Of a stretch of DNA of 64,000 nt, positions 25,298-32,105 are shown one piece after another. The stretch covers positions 61,078-125,077 of the forward strand of contig NZ_CCAE010000010.1 in the NCBI RefSeq assembly GCF_000723405.1. Direction: 5' to 3'. The notes under the pieces are model-generated. The model worked only from the letters and a program-made list of their open reading frames with translations. It was not told where the DNA came from and made no database searches. The position numbers and the translations under genes were made by a program. Source of the DNA: Hydrogenophaga intermedia (lineage in GTDB: Bacteria; Pseudomonadota; Gammaproteobacteria; Burkholderiales; Burkholderiaceae_C). How positions within the stretch are numbered: position 1 is the stretch's first letter; each line of letters starts with the position of its first letter.

Positions 25298-25721
25298 AGG
25301 TCACACCCTCCTTCTCCATGCGGATGTCTTCTTCCGCCAGCACCTCGCCGGCGCCGCGCAGCACCATGCGGCCGAAGCTGCCGCGATACACCTCGTTCGG
25401 CGGCGAGCTGGGCATGCGGATGAGGTCCGGCAGGCCGTCGATGATCAGCGCGGCCAGGCGGCGCACGTTGGTGATGTTGGGCTCGATGCCCAGCACCTCG
25501 CAGGCCTTCATGGCCTTGCGGGCGACCGTGGCGACGTTCTCGCTCTTGGAGTCGTCCCAGGTGTAGGCGGCACCCTCCATCACGCAGTACCACGGCGCGC
25601 CAGCGCGGCGGTGCGGGATCAGCACCATCGCGCGTTCGTCGTTGATCCAGGTGAAGATCACGGCGATGTCGCCGTGGTAGCGCGTCAGGTGCGCCTTCTT
25701 CGTGTCCAGTTGCGCCGGCAT
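25290..25721 (-). CDS. Phage protein, 143 aa, unknown, coupled to portal
   Basis: The protein starts MPAQLDTKKAHLTRYHGDIAVIFTWINDERAMVLIPH and is a mixed alpha/beta small protein found next to portal genes in related phages. A stable hairpin (25727-25745) covers the G-rich ribosome site in front of ATG 25721, so its translation may be regulated. The 16-nt element lies 32 nt upstream. Confidence 0.65.
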   Translation of the reverse strand: MPAQLDTKKAHLTRYHGDIAVIFTWINDERAMVLIPHRRAGAPWYCVMEGAAYTWDDSKSENVATVARKAMKACEVLGIEPNITNVRRLAALIIDGLPDLIRMPSSPPNEVYRGSFGRMVLRGAGEVLAEEDIRMEKEGVTYG

Positions 25722-25726
25722 GCTGC

Positions 25727-25745
25727 CCCCAGTGAGAAACTGGGG
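25727..25745 (-). promoter_or_regulatory. RNA hairpin over the ribosome site of the portal unit
   Basis: On the minus strand CCCCAGT pairs with ACTGGGG around TTCTC. The 3' arm contains the only Shine-Dalgarno-like G-run before ATG 25721. Confidence 0.5.
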
Positions 25746-25753
25746 CCTGACGG

Positions 25754-25769
25754 TGCCATGCTTGCCACG
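25754..25769 (-). promoter_or_regulatory. Repeated 16-nt intergenic element, copy 5
   Basis: An exact CGTGGCAAGCATGGCA lies 1 nt from the stop of the LexA-box gene and in front of the portal-lysis unit. The flanks TGAC...GTCA are complementary. Confidence 0.75.
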
Positions 25770-26168
25770 TCAGCCGGGTGGTTTGCGCGCTCTGCCAATG
25801 GACGAGGTTGAGCGGAATTCGTCGGCCATCGTCTCCAGCGGGTTCTCGCTCTCGAAGCGCTCGATGGCGTGCTCGGTGAGGATGAACACCCACCAGGTCT
25901 GTGGGCCCCACCTCACACTCGACTTCAAGCCGCCGCGGCTGTGTGCCTCGATGCCGTGCACCACCATGCCGTACTCGCTGACCACTGTGACATCGGCCTT
26001 CATCAGCGGGGGCAGCGCCTCCAGCTTGCTGTCGCCCAGCAGGCGCGCAACCTTCATCGTCTCGTCGCCGCGCTTCTCTTTGGTGAGGCGAAAGTCGCCC
26101 ACCACCGGCGTCTGCGGCTGTGGGAGCGGCACGCCGCTGGCGCGCAAGCGATAGATTGAAGCCCTCAT
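25770..26168 (-). CDS. SOS-controlled small protein candidate, 132 aa, unknown
   Basis: The 132-aa reading frame has no recognised motif; the middle (MKADVTVVSEYGMVVHGIEAHSRGG) looks like a small beta domain. A perfect LexA box ends 2 nt upstream of ATG 26168 and no ribosome site fits before that ATG. Translation may therefore begin at Met38 (26057) or the message may be leaderless. It is the only gene here directly behind a LexA box. Because both phage repressor candidates lack a self-cleaving domain, an SOS-induced antirepressor is a reasonable but unproven guess. Confidence 0.55.
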   Translation of the reverse strand: MRASIYRLRASGVPLPQPQTPVVGDFRLTKEKRGDETMKVARLLGDSKLEALPPLMKADVTVVSEYGMVVHGIEAHSRGGLKSSVRWGPQTWWVFILTEHAIERFESENPLETMADEFRSTSSIGRARKPPG

Positions 26169-26170
26169 GA

Positions 26171-26190
26171 TACTGTATGAATGTACAGTA
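26171..26190 (-). promoter_or_regulatory. LexA (SOS) box
   Basis: TACTGTATGAATGTACAGTA is a full 20-bp dyad with CTGT-N8-ACAG, the LexA consensus of E. coli and most beta/gammaproteobacteria. It lies between the SRAP gene and the 132-aa gene, immediately before the latter's ATG. Confidence 0.85.
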
Positions 26191-26201
26191 TCGCCCGGGC
26201 G

Positions 26202-26957
26202 TCAGAGTGGCAGGCGGACCTCGCTCGTCGGATCGGCCGGGCCGTGGGCGAACGCCTCGGCGGGCGGCACGGTGATCAGCGCCTCGGCCTCGGCCTGCGT
26301 GCCCTCCAGCCACGTGCGCCAGGCGCTGCGTTCGATCGGCACCACCGTGCGCTTGTCCTGCTTCTCGACCGGCAGCGGCTCCTTGGTGCGGGGGTCCACG
26401 TCGGGCTTGTGCATGAGCGCCAGCAGCCGGTGACCATCGCAGTTCTGCGTGATCATGGTGAAGTTCGCCACCATCTCGCCACTCGCCGGATCGGTCCACG
26501 TGCCCCACAGGCCGGCCAGCATCCAGGGCTCGCCATCGGCGCGCGCAAAGCGCCACGCCACGCTTTTCTCCCAGCGCGTCAGAGGATCGGCGTGCGTGAT
26601 GCCCCAGTACGGTTCTTGGAACCACGCGGCAGGGATCAGGCAGCGGTGGCCATCGGCCCAGGCTCGACGGAAGGTGGGCGCGGTCTTCATGCGCTCGCGC
26701 CGCGCGTTGTTCGTGCCCATGCGGGCGCCCTGCTGCTGCCCGGGCTTGGGCGGCAGGCGCGGCACGCGGTCGCGCGAGCCTGGAGGGATCATGCCCCACT
26801 GGCCGACCATGGGCCGCAGGCCTCGAATGACGAACGGCCCGCGCGCGAGCGGGCCCAGCACGGGCGCCCACGTGGGCTGCTCCCACGACATCTGGTCATC
26901 GAGGCCGAGGAACAGCTCTAACTGCTCCTCACTGAGGGTGCCGTAGATGTTGCACAT
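26202..26957 (-). CDS. SRAP-domain (HMCES/YedK-like) abasic-site protein
   Basis: ATG 26957 was chosen because it puts Cys at position 2 (MCNIYG), as needed for the family, and has GGGGAG upstream. Other family residues are in place: N84 and R86 (GTNNARRER), E115 (WFQEPYW) and H183 (LMHKPD). In HMCES/YedK the processed N-terminal Cys2 makes a thiazolidine crosslink with abasic sites in single-stranded DNA, shielding them. It lies between tRNA-Met and the LexA box. The 251-aa length is slightly above YedK. Confidence 0.85.
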   Translation of the reverse strand: MCNIYGTLSEEQLELFLGLDDQMSWEQPTWAPVLGPLARGPFVIRGLRPMVGQWGMIPPGSRDRVPRLPPKPGQQQGARMGTNNARRERMKTAPTFRRAWADGHRCLIPAAWFQEPYWGITHADPLTRWEKSVAWRFARADGEPWMLAGLWGTWTDPASGEMVANFTMITQNCDGHRLLALMHKPDVDPRTKEPLPVEKQDKRTVVPIERSAWRTWLEGTQAEAEALITVPPAEAFAHGPADPTSEVRLPL

Positions 26958-27099
26958 GCTCCCCATGGTATCCCCCCGAGGGGGAGGCGATTGCATCGCT
27001 GCTGGGGAGCTTTGTGGCTGGTGCTGAAAGCGAGTCCCGAGGGCAGAAGCCCCCGGGGTCCGCACTCAACCCATGTGCCACCATCGGCGGGTTGAATTC

Positions 27100-27176
27100 T
27101 GGTTGCAGCGGGCAGGACTTGAACCTGCGACCTCCGGGTTATGAGCCCGGCGAGCTACCAACTGCTCCACGCTACA
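27100..27176 (-). tRNA. tRNA-Met (CAU), phage-encoded
   Basis: Cloverleaf by eye on the minus strand: acceptor TGTAGCG/CGCTGCA, D-stem GAGC/GCTC, anticodon stem CCGGG/CCCGG with loop CTCATAA (anticodon CAU), T-arm GCAGG/CCTGC, CCA encoded. One extra unpaired C lies between T-stem and acceptor, so function is likely but not certain. A CAU anticodon can also be modified to read AUA (Ile). Confidence 0.8.
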
Positions 27177-27243
27177 GAAACTGTGCGCCCCCATCGGGGG
27201 ATGCTGACTCTCGACTACATGCTGGCTTCGAGCTTAGGGATCG

Positions 27244-27263
27244 CCCGGGGCCGAAGCCCCGGG
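27244..27263 (-). other. Stable UUCG-type hairpin between phage tRNAs
   Basis: CCCGGGGC pairs with GCCCCGGG over a 4-base loop; as minus-strand RNA it is a C(UUCG)G tetraloop. No T-run follows, so it is more likely a processing or stability element for the tRNA transcript than a terminator. Confidence 0.5.
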
Positions 27264-27301
27264 GTCACCACAAACCCGTTGCCCTTCTCGGCTTGGGTGT
27301 T

Positions 27302-27532
27302 TCAGGTTTCGACGGGCTCCGGGACCGGCTCCACGGAGATCGTCAGGGTGTACTCGCCGCGCGCCTTGAACTGGTCGGCCACGGCCTGGTCGTGCGTGCG
27401 GAGCTGGATCTCGGTGAACGGCGCCTGCGGGGACATGAGGATGGTGCCCTGCCCCATCACGGGCTTGAGCGACACCTGGGTTTCGCCGTTGCCGGCTTCG
27501 GCCTTGCCGATGCACTGGAATTTGATCTGCAT
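27302..27532 (-). CDS. Small phage protein between two tRNAs, 76 aa
   Basis: The protein starts MQIKFQCIGKAEAGNGETQVSLKPVMGQGTILMSPQAPFTEIQL, with predicted beta-strands and a proline-rich end (VEPVPEPVET). The ribosome site AAAGGTGA is good. It lies on the same minus-strand transcript as tRNA-Asn and tRNA-Met. The function is unknown. Confidence 0.65.
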   Translation of the reverse strand: MQIKFQCIGKAEAGNGETQVSLKPVMGQGTILMSPQAPFTEIQLRTHDQAVADQFKARGEYTLTISVEPVPEPVET

Positions 27533-27549
27533 GTGTCACCTTTGATCGT

Positions 27550-27625
27550 TGGCTCCGAAAGGTGGGTTCGAACCACCGACCACCCGCTTAACAGGCGGGC
27601 GCTCTACCGACTGAGCTACTTCGGA
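27550..27625 (-). tRNA. tRNA-Asn (GUU), phage-encoded
   Basis: 76 nt with CCA encoded. Acceptor is TCCGAAG/TTTCGGA, anticodon stem CCCGC/GCGGG with loop CTGTTAA (anticodon GUU), T-arm GGTGG/CCACC. It is a full cloverleaf and differs in its stems from the chromosomal tRNA-Asn fragment at 55272-55320, so it is a phage gene and not the attachment duplicate. Confidence 0.9.
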
Positions 27626-27635
27626 GCGGAGCGCC

Positions 27636-27663
27636 ATCTTATCCGGATCCGGATAATTTTCAA
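27636..27663 (-). promoter_or_regulatory. Promoter with repressor operator in the spacer (tRNA-Asn unit)
   Basis: On the minus strand TTGAAA (-35, 27663-27658) and TAAGAT (-10, 27641-27636) are 16 nt apart. The spacer carries the operator, a perfect 18-bp palindrome TTATCCGGATCCGGATAA (27639-27656). It points into tRNA-Asn. Confidence 0.65.
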
Positions 27664-27666
27664 CCG

Positions 27667-29253
27667 TCACACGGCCATCGGCGACCCGCGGCGGCCTGAG
27701 CGGCGCGAGCCTGGCCGTGTGCCAGCGAAGCCCGTGGGGAAGGTCACGCCGGCGTCGACCGACTGGCCCCACTGGCGGAGCGCGTCGGCCCCGTGGCTGT
27801 TGTCGTCGTGCTCGTGCTCGTCGCTCCAGCGGCCGCGGGTCTTGTCCCACTTCTTGCGGTAGTTGGCCACGCGCTTGAGGCCCTGGCCACAGCCCTCCTC
27901 GCTGAACCACGCCGAGGAGAAGGCCGATCGCGTGGCCTGGATGCCGCTCTGCACGGCCGTGACGCGCGGGACGATCTCGAACGACTGCCCGGGCATCAGG
28001 TTCTCGAGCATTTCCTTGAGCGAGCGGTTGGTGTCGGGAGTCTCACCCATGCGCTTGTGCGCGGCCTCGTGCGGCAGGTAGTGCTTGCCGAACACATAGC
28101 CCAGCTTCTGCATGTACTGCACATAGTGGATGAGGTCTTCGCCGCTCGCCTCGTAGTAGCGGATGAACCGATGCTCCGGGCCGATCTTCTGGTGGAACCA
28201 GATGGTCGTCATGTCGCCGCGGCCGATGTCCCAAAAGGTGTTGACCGGGGCCGCTTCGAGCGGCAGCGTGGGCAGGACGCGGCGCTGCTTGCGCGCCAGC
28301 GCGAGCTGGGTGGCGTAGTAGGCGCCTTCGGTCGACACCTGGAAGGCCTCGGCCGGGAACGAGGGGTATTCCTGCCACATGAGCGGCTGCTCGCCGGCGA
28401 AGTCGTTGGCCAGCGTGGTGACGTACCAAGCCTTCTGGCCCTCGGTCAGCGGCCGCCCGATGATGCCCTCGACGTGGAGGAAGTACTCGGCCATCGCCTC
28501 GGTGATCACCACCTCGTCGTCGGTCGTGTAGTTGGGGTCTTCCCACCAGGCGAAGAAGTGCAGGCGCCAATCCTTCACGCCCAGGCGCTGCGCCAGCTCC
28601 TGCAGGGCCTTGGCGCGCTCCACCAGGTCGAAGAAATAGCCGTCCTGGCCCTCGGCGGTGGACTCGATCACGATCACGCCCGACTTCGGCACCGCGGGGA
28701 TCGAGCCCGTCATCACCTCCTTCGCCTTCTCGGGGTACTTGGCGGCGATCTTGCCCATTTCCGACACGTGCAGCCGGTGGATGGTGCCTGAGCGCATCGA
28801 GGTGGCCACCCGGATGCTGGCGCCGTTGTGCGCGAACTCCAGCTCGGTGGCGGTCGACTTCGACAGCGGGAACATCGCGCGCAACTGCTCGGGCAGGTGC
28901 TCGTAGGCGTATTTGACCTTGCCCCGAAAGATAGACTCGGCCGCCTCCTTGTCCTGCGCCACGATGCCGCAGCGGATCGGCTGCTTCGAGAACAGCGCGG
29001 TGTCGAGCCACAGCACGCAGATGAGCGTGGTGAACCCGAGCTGGCGGGCCTTGAGGATGACGTTGCGGGTGTGCAGGCGCGCGAGCAGGCGACGCTGGGC
29101 CTTGTTGGGCTTGAAGGTGACGACCAGGCCCTCGTCGTCGTCGTCGTCATCCCCCTTGACCACGATCTTGTAGAGGTTCGACAGCCTCCACATAGGGTCG
29201 CTGAGCTTGGCGCGCATCGCCTCCCATTGCTCGGGGGTCAGCTCGTCGCTCAT
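27667..29253 (-). CDS. Terminase large subunit
   Basis: ATG 29253 (MSDELTPEQWEAM) overlaps the upstream stop (ATGA), giving 528 aa; the longer frame was rejected. The ATPase part has a Walker-A-like KARQLGFTT near residue 70 and Walker B with VIVIESTAEG near 195. The nuclease part has FWDIGRGDMTTIWF near 345 and DDNSHGADALRQW near the end, with metal-binding acids. It cuts and pumps concatemeric DNA into the prohead through the portal. An Asp-rich loop (GDDDDDDEG) precedes the ATPase. Confidence 0.9.
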   Translation of the reverse strand: MSDELTPEQWEAMRAKLSDPMWRLSNLYKIVVKGDDDDDDEGLVVTFKPNKAQRRLLARLHTRNVILKARQLGFTTLICVLWLDTALFSKQPIRCGIVAQDKEAAESIFRGKVKYAYEHLPEQLRAMFPLSKSTATELEFAHNGASIRVATSMRSGTIHRLHVSEMGKIAAKYPEKAKEVMTGSIPAVPKSGVIVIESTAEGQDGYFFDLVERAKALQELAQRLGVKDWRLHFFAWWEDPNYTTDDEVVITEAMAEYFLHVEGIIGRPLTEGQKAWYVTTLANDFAGEQPLMWQEYPSFPAEAFQVSTEGAYYATQLALARKQRRVLPTLPLEAAPVNTFWDIGRGDMTTIWFHQKIGPEHRFIRYYEASGEDLIHYVQYMQKLGYVFGKHYLPHEAAHKRMGETPDTNRSLKEMLENLMPGQSFEIVPRVTAVQSGIQATRSAFSSAWFSEEGCGQGLKRVANYRKKWDKTRGRWSDEHEHDDNSHGADALRQWGQSVDAGVTFPTGFAGTRPGSRRSGRRGSPMAV

Positions 29254-29459
29254 CGGTGGGCACCTGGCACGCCGCAGGTCAGGGTGGCCAGGCGAGACAT
29301 ACTTTCCATCAGGTCGATGTTCATGGCGTGCTGCAGGGAGATACCACCCTTGATCGGGAACCGGTGCACGGCCCAACCGAAGCGGCCGCCCACCATGCGC
29401 CGCTGGGGTTCGACACAGCGCTGGCTCAAGATGCCGATGACGCTGATCTGCCGGGCCAT
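29250..29459 (-). CDS. Small phage protein, 69 aa, unknown
   Basis: ATG 29459 overlaps the stop of the Ntn-hydrolase-like gene, and the stop overlaps the terminase start, so it is coupled on both sides. The sequence starts MARQISVIGILSQRCVEPQRRMVGGRFGW, with basic residues and no known motif. Confidence 0.6.
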   Translation of the reverse strand: MARQISVIGILSQRCVEPQRRMVGGRFGWAVHRFPIKGGISLQHAMNIDLMESMSRLATLTCGVPGAHR

Positions 29460-29923
29460 CAGAACCTCACAACGTCCACGCCCAGGCCTGCGTAGTCGCT
29501 GCACTTGATGACGATCTCGACAGCGCGGCGCGCGCTCGCCCCAGCCTGCAGCGCGCCGAGCGCCATTTCCTGGCCGGCGCCCAGCGAGAACACCTTGTCG
29601 CGCATCGGCTGGTAGTGGAGGTCGTTGCCCAGCAGCCAGACGCGGCGCTTCTCGTCGATCACCACCGCGCAGGCGCGATCCAGCTCAGCCGCCGGCATGA
29701 AGTCCAGCGGGTTCGGCCGCTGGCGCTCGCCACGCAGCCATGCCAGCACCTGCACCGCGAAAGAGCCGTTTCCCTGCAGGCCAACCAGGATGCGCCGGCC
29801 TGGCGCCTCGGCCACTTCGGGCGAGTAGACCTCGTACACCTTGCACACGCGCCGGCGCAGGCCGCCGCTCCATGAGGCTTGGTCAGCGGCCAGAGAGTGG
29901 CCATCCCATGCGATCGTGGTCAT
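29459..29923 (-). CDS. Proteasome/HslV-like Ntn-hydrolase candidate, 154 aa
   Basis: ATG 29923 overlaps the upstream stop (ATGA) and gives MTTIAWDGHSLAADQAS. After Met removal the first residue is Thr, and TTIAWDGxxLAAD matches the N-terminus of HslV and proteasome beta subunits, whose Thr1 is the nucleophile. Later parts (VGLQGNGSFAVQVLAWL, GAGQEMALGALQAGASARRAVEIVI) follow the beta-subunit pattern GSGxxxAxGA. It lies just upstream of the large terminase and could be a maturation or host-directed peptidase. The active-site lysine was not confirmed. Confidence 0.7.
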   Translation of the reverse strand: MTTIAWDGHSLAADQASWSGGLRRRVCKVYEVYSPEVAEAPGRRILVGLQGNGSFAVQVLAWLRGERQRPNPLDFMPAAELDRACAVVIDEKRRVWLLGNDLHYQPMRDKVFSLGAGQEMALGALQAGASARRAVEIVIKCSDYAGLGVDVVRF

Positions 29924-30132
29924 TTGGCTTCGTCCCTCCAGCGGCACAGAGCCTCGTAGCGCTCACGATGCCGACGCAGCCGCTCGTCATGCGCCGCGAG
30001 CTGCTTCTCGATGGTCGCTCGCCGCTCGACAACCTCCTCGATGAGCCTCAACTCTTGCTCGATCGCGTCGTCAACGAGTTCGCGAACAGGGTGCTTCGGC
30101 TCCTGGTCGGCGCCATTCTGGTCACTGTCCAT
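29920..30132 (-). CDS. Small coiled-coil phage protein, 70 aa
   Basis: The 70-aa charged helix (VRELVDDAIEQELRLIEEVVERRATIEKQLAAHDERL) forms a probable coiled coil. It sits 3 nt after the small terminase stop and overlaps the Ntn-hydrolase-like start. A packaging accessory is possible; nothing shows it. Confidence 0.65.
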   Translation of the reverse strand: MDSDQNGADQEPKHPVRELVDDAIEQELRLIEEVVERRATIEKQLAAHDERLRRHRERYEALCRWRDEAK

Positions 30133-30135
30133 GGG

Positions 30136-30699
30136 TCACTCCTCGGTGGTGTCGCCGGTACCGCCGGCTTCGGCATCCGGGACCGGGCCAATGACCTTGC
30201 CGTCGAGCGCGTTGAACAGCTCAGCCAGGCTCGCGCCCTTCTGCTGGTTGTCCTTCTCGAACAGGCCCAGGATCTTGGCCGCGCGCTCCAACGCGCTGTT
30301 CTTGTCCCAAAACTTGTATTCGATGCGGCCGAACTCATCGACCTTGATCGAGGCCAGCGCGCGTCGCGTGTTGAGCGGGATCTTGTTGGGCGGCAGCAAC
30401 TTGCCGTCTGCATCCATCAAATCGGCGATGTCCGACACCGCCAAGCGATAGACCTCTTGGATGATTTCGACGCTCTCCAGCACGGTTTTTTCTGCCACCT
30501 GCCGGCGCAACTCGGTGACCCTTGCGGAAACCTTGGGATCGGCGGCCGTTCGTGAGGCCTGCTGATGCACCGCGTCGGCCTTCCAGCGTTGCGATCGCGG
30601 GTAGGCTTGGCGATAGGCCTCGGCCTGGCTCACGCCCTTGGCGAGCGCGAGCGCGAACAGCTCCTGCTGCGGCGTGAGGCCGTGCTCAGTCTTGGCCAT
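30136..30699 (-). CDS. Terminase small subunit
   Basis: The 187-aa protein has the N-terminal helix-turn-helix of the Terminase_2 family (GLTPQQELFALALAKGVSQAEAYRQAYP, residues 7-34) and the conserved EIIQEVYRLAVSDIADLMD segment near 85-105. An acidic C-terminus may contact the large subunit. Small terminases bind the packaging site and control the large subunit. Gene order with the large terminase supports it. Confidence 0.85.
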   Translation of the reverse strand: MAKTEHGLTPQQELFALALAKGVSQAEAYRQAYPRSQRWKADAVHQQASRTAADPKVSARVTELRRQVAEKTVLESVEIIQEVYRLAVSDIADLMDADGKLLPPNKIPLNTRRALASIKVDEFGRIEYKFWDKNSALERAAKILGLFEKDNQQKGASLAELFNALDGKVIGPVPDAEAGGTGDTTEE

Positions 30700-30714
30700 G
30701 GCCGTCCCCCGCGC

Positions 30715-31668
30715 TCATTCGCACAAGCCGTAGGCGCTCTCGCACGCCTTCGGCTCCTCGGTGAGGCGGATCCAGTCCACAAGCTGGCCCCCGCGCTTGG
30801 TCTTCGACCACTCGACCATGTTGCGAATGCCGCGCTTGTTCAGGTGGGCATCGCGGTCGGGGTCGGGAAAGAAACTGGCCTGCATCCGCCGGCTGGCCAT
30901 GCCCACGCACATCTCCCAATACGCGATGCGGTCGATGTGGTGCGGGAACCGCTTGCTGATCTCCAGCAGCTCGTCCTTGCCGGCGTTGATGCAAGGCATA
31001 CAGCCCACGCGGCTCATACCCTGCAGGTATAGGGGGTTGGGCTCAAGGCCGGCGATGCGGTGCGCCTCGAAGGCGTCGGCAGCAGTCCAGCGCAGGATGG
31101 GGCGGTAGGTGTAGATGCCGCCACCCTGCTCTTCGAACGCCTTCACGCAGGCGCCGGTGCCCTGCAGCCGCGCGCGGCGCGCCTCGCTTTCGTCGATGCG
31201 CACGCCCTGCCATGACCACACCGCATCGCATTGGCCGCTATCGATCAGGCCCATCTGGTGCTCGACCATGGGGATGGTCTTCAACTCCTGGGTGCAGAAC
31301 TGGGCTTTGCGCGAGGGGAAGCGGCCCTTCCAGATGCAGAGATCGAGGAATGGATTGCCGGTCGGTTGCAGCGCGCGCACCGACCGGTCGATGTCGGCCT
31401 GGCTGCAGCCCTTGCGGGGCCAGTGCTTCACCACGTATTCGCGCTTGCGAGCGATCTGCTCGGAGAAGTCGCGCTTGGGCAGCACGGTGATGGTGATCCC
31501 CAGCGTCGACTCCATGTAGGCCAGATAGCCGTGCCAGTTGTCGTGCTCGTTGCCGGTGTCGCAGGCGACGAACCGCAGGCTCGCGCGCGGTTGGGTCTCC
31601 AGCGCAAGGATGGAGGTCGCGGCGCTGTCCTTGCCCCCGCTCACGGATACCACGTGCAGGATGGTCAC
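30715..31668 (-). CDS. PAPS reductase-like PP-loop protein, 317 aa
   Basis: The PP-loop SGGKDS is at residues 10-15. RKAQFCTQELK (near 125), GVRIDESEARR (near 160) and GCMPCINAGKDELLEIS (near 228) follow. This is the arrangement of phage phosphoadenosine-phosphosulfate-reductase-like proteins with a CxxC metal or sulfur site. It overlaps the membrane protein upstream (ATGA). Sulfur transfer to nucleic acid or metabolite is possible; the substrate is unknown. It is not a close copy of the 252-aa member at 2260-3018. Confidence 0.8.
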   Translation of the reverse strand: MTILHVVSVSGGKDSAATSILALETQPRASLRFVACDTGNEHDNWHGYLAYMESTLGITITVLPKRDFSEQIARKREYVVKHWPRKGCSQADIDRSVRALQPTGNPFLDLCIWKGRFPSRKAQFCTQELKTIPMVEHQMGLIDSGQCDAVWSWQGVRIDESEARRARLQGTGACVKAFEEQGGGIYTYRPILRWTAADAFEAHRIAGLEPNPLYLQGMSRVGCMPCINAGKDELLEISKRFPHHIDRIAYWEMCVGMASRRMQASFFPDPDRDAHLNKRGIRNMVEWSKTKRGGQLVDWIRLTEEPKACESAYGLCE

Positions 31669-32105
31669 GCTGCACCTCTAGCCAGTGACGCAGCGCGCCG
31701 CGGCGGCCGTGGGCGTGGCGGGCGGCAGGCCATGAAGTAGAAATACGCCGTCGATGCCATCCAATCGAGCACCACAAGCCCACGGACCAGCTCCGGCTCA
31801 CCGAATGGCGACGCCACGAGGTGAAGCATTCCAGCAACGAGTTGCACATAGCGGGCGGCAGCAATTCGGCCAAACACCGCATACATGCCCTCTGTGGCGA
31901 CCAATCCCGACATCACCAGCAGGCCCAGCAAGCTGAGCGCCACCAGCCACAAGGGCGGCGTTTTGAGGAACCAGCAGGCGAAGTGCAGCAGCGCCGTCGC
32001 GGTGAGGCAGAAGCGCCCCAGCACCACCGGCCGGCGCTGCAGGAAGTCGACAACGTCCTGGTGCCAGCCGAGCACGGCGGCGTCGATGCGGTCGAGCAGC
32101 TTCAC
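31665..32105 (-). CDS. Phage membrane protein, 146 aa
   Basis: Four hydrophobic segments are visible (near residues 30-47, 51-68, 85-100 and 108-125), with a basic Pro/Arg-rich C-terminus (RPPRPRPPRRAAS). It overlaps the genes on both sides by 4 nt. The function is unknown; superinfection exclusion or envelope modification are options for a four-TM phage protein. Confidence 0.65.
   Translation of the reverse strand: MKLLDRIDAAVLGWHQDVVDFLQRRPVVLGRFCLTATALLHFACWFLKTPPLWLVALSLLGLLVMSGLVATEGMYAVFGRIAAARYVQLVAGMLHLVASPFGEPELVRGLVVLDWMASTAYFYFMACRPPRPRPPRRAASLARGAA

Noticed and set aside
697..25769. Reading the 16-nt element as a sigma54 promoter
   Set aside because: TGGCA and GGCA elements are present but the GG-to-GC spacing is two bases too short for the -24/-12 rule.
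27550..27625. Phage tRNA-Asn as the attachment-site duplicate
   Set aside because: Its anticodon stem, T-stem and acceptor differ from the fragment at 55272-55320, so it is an independent phage tRNA.
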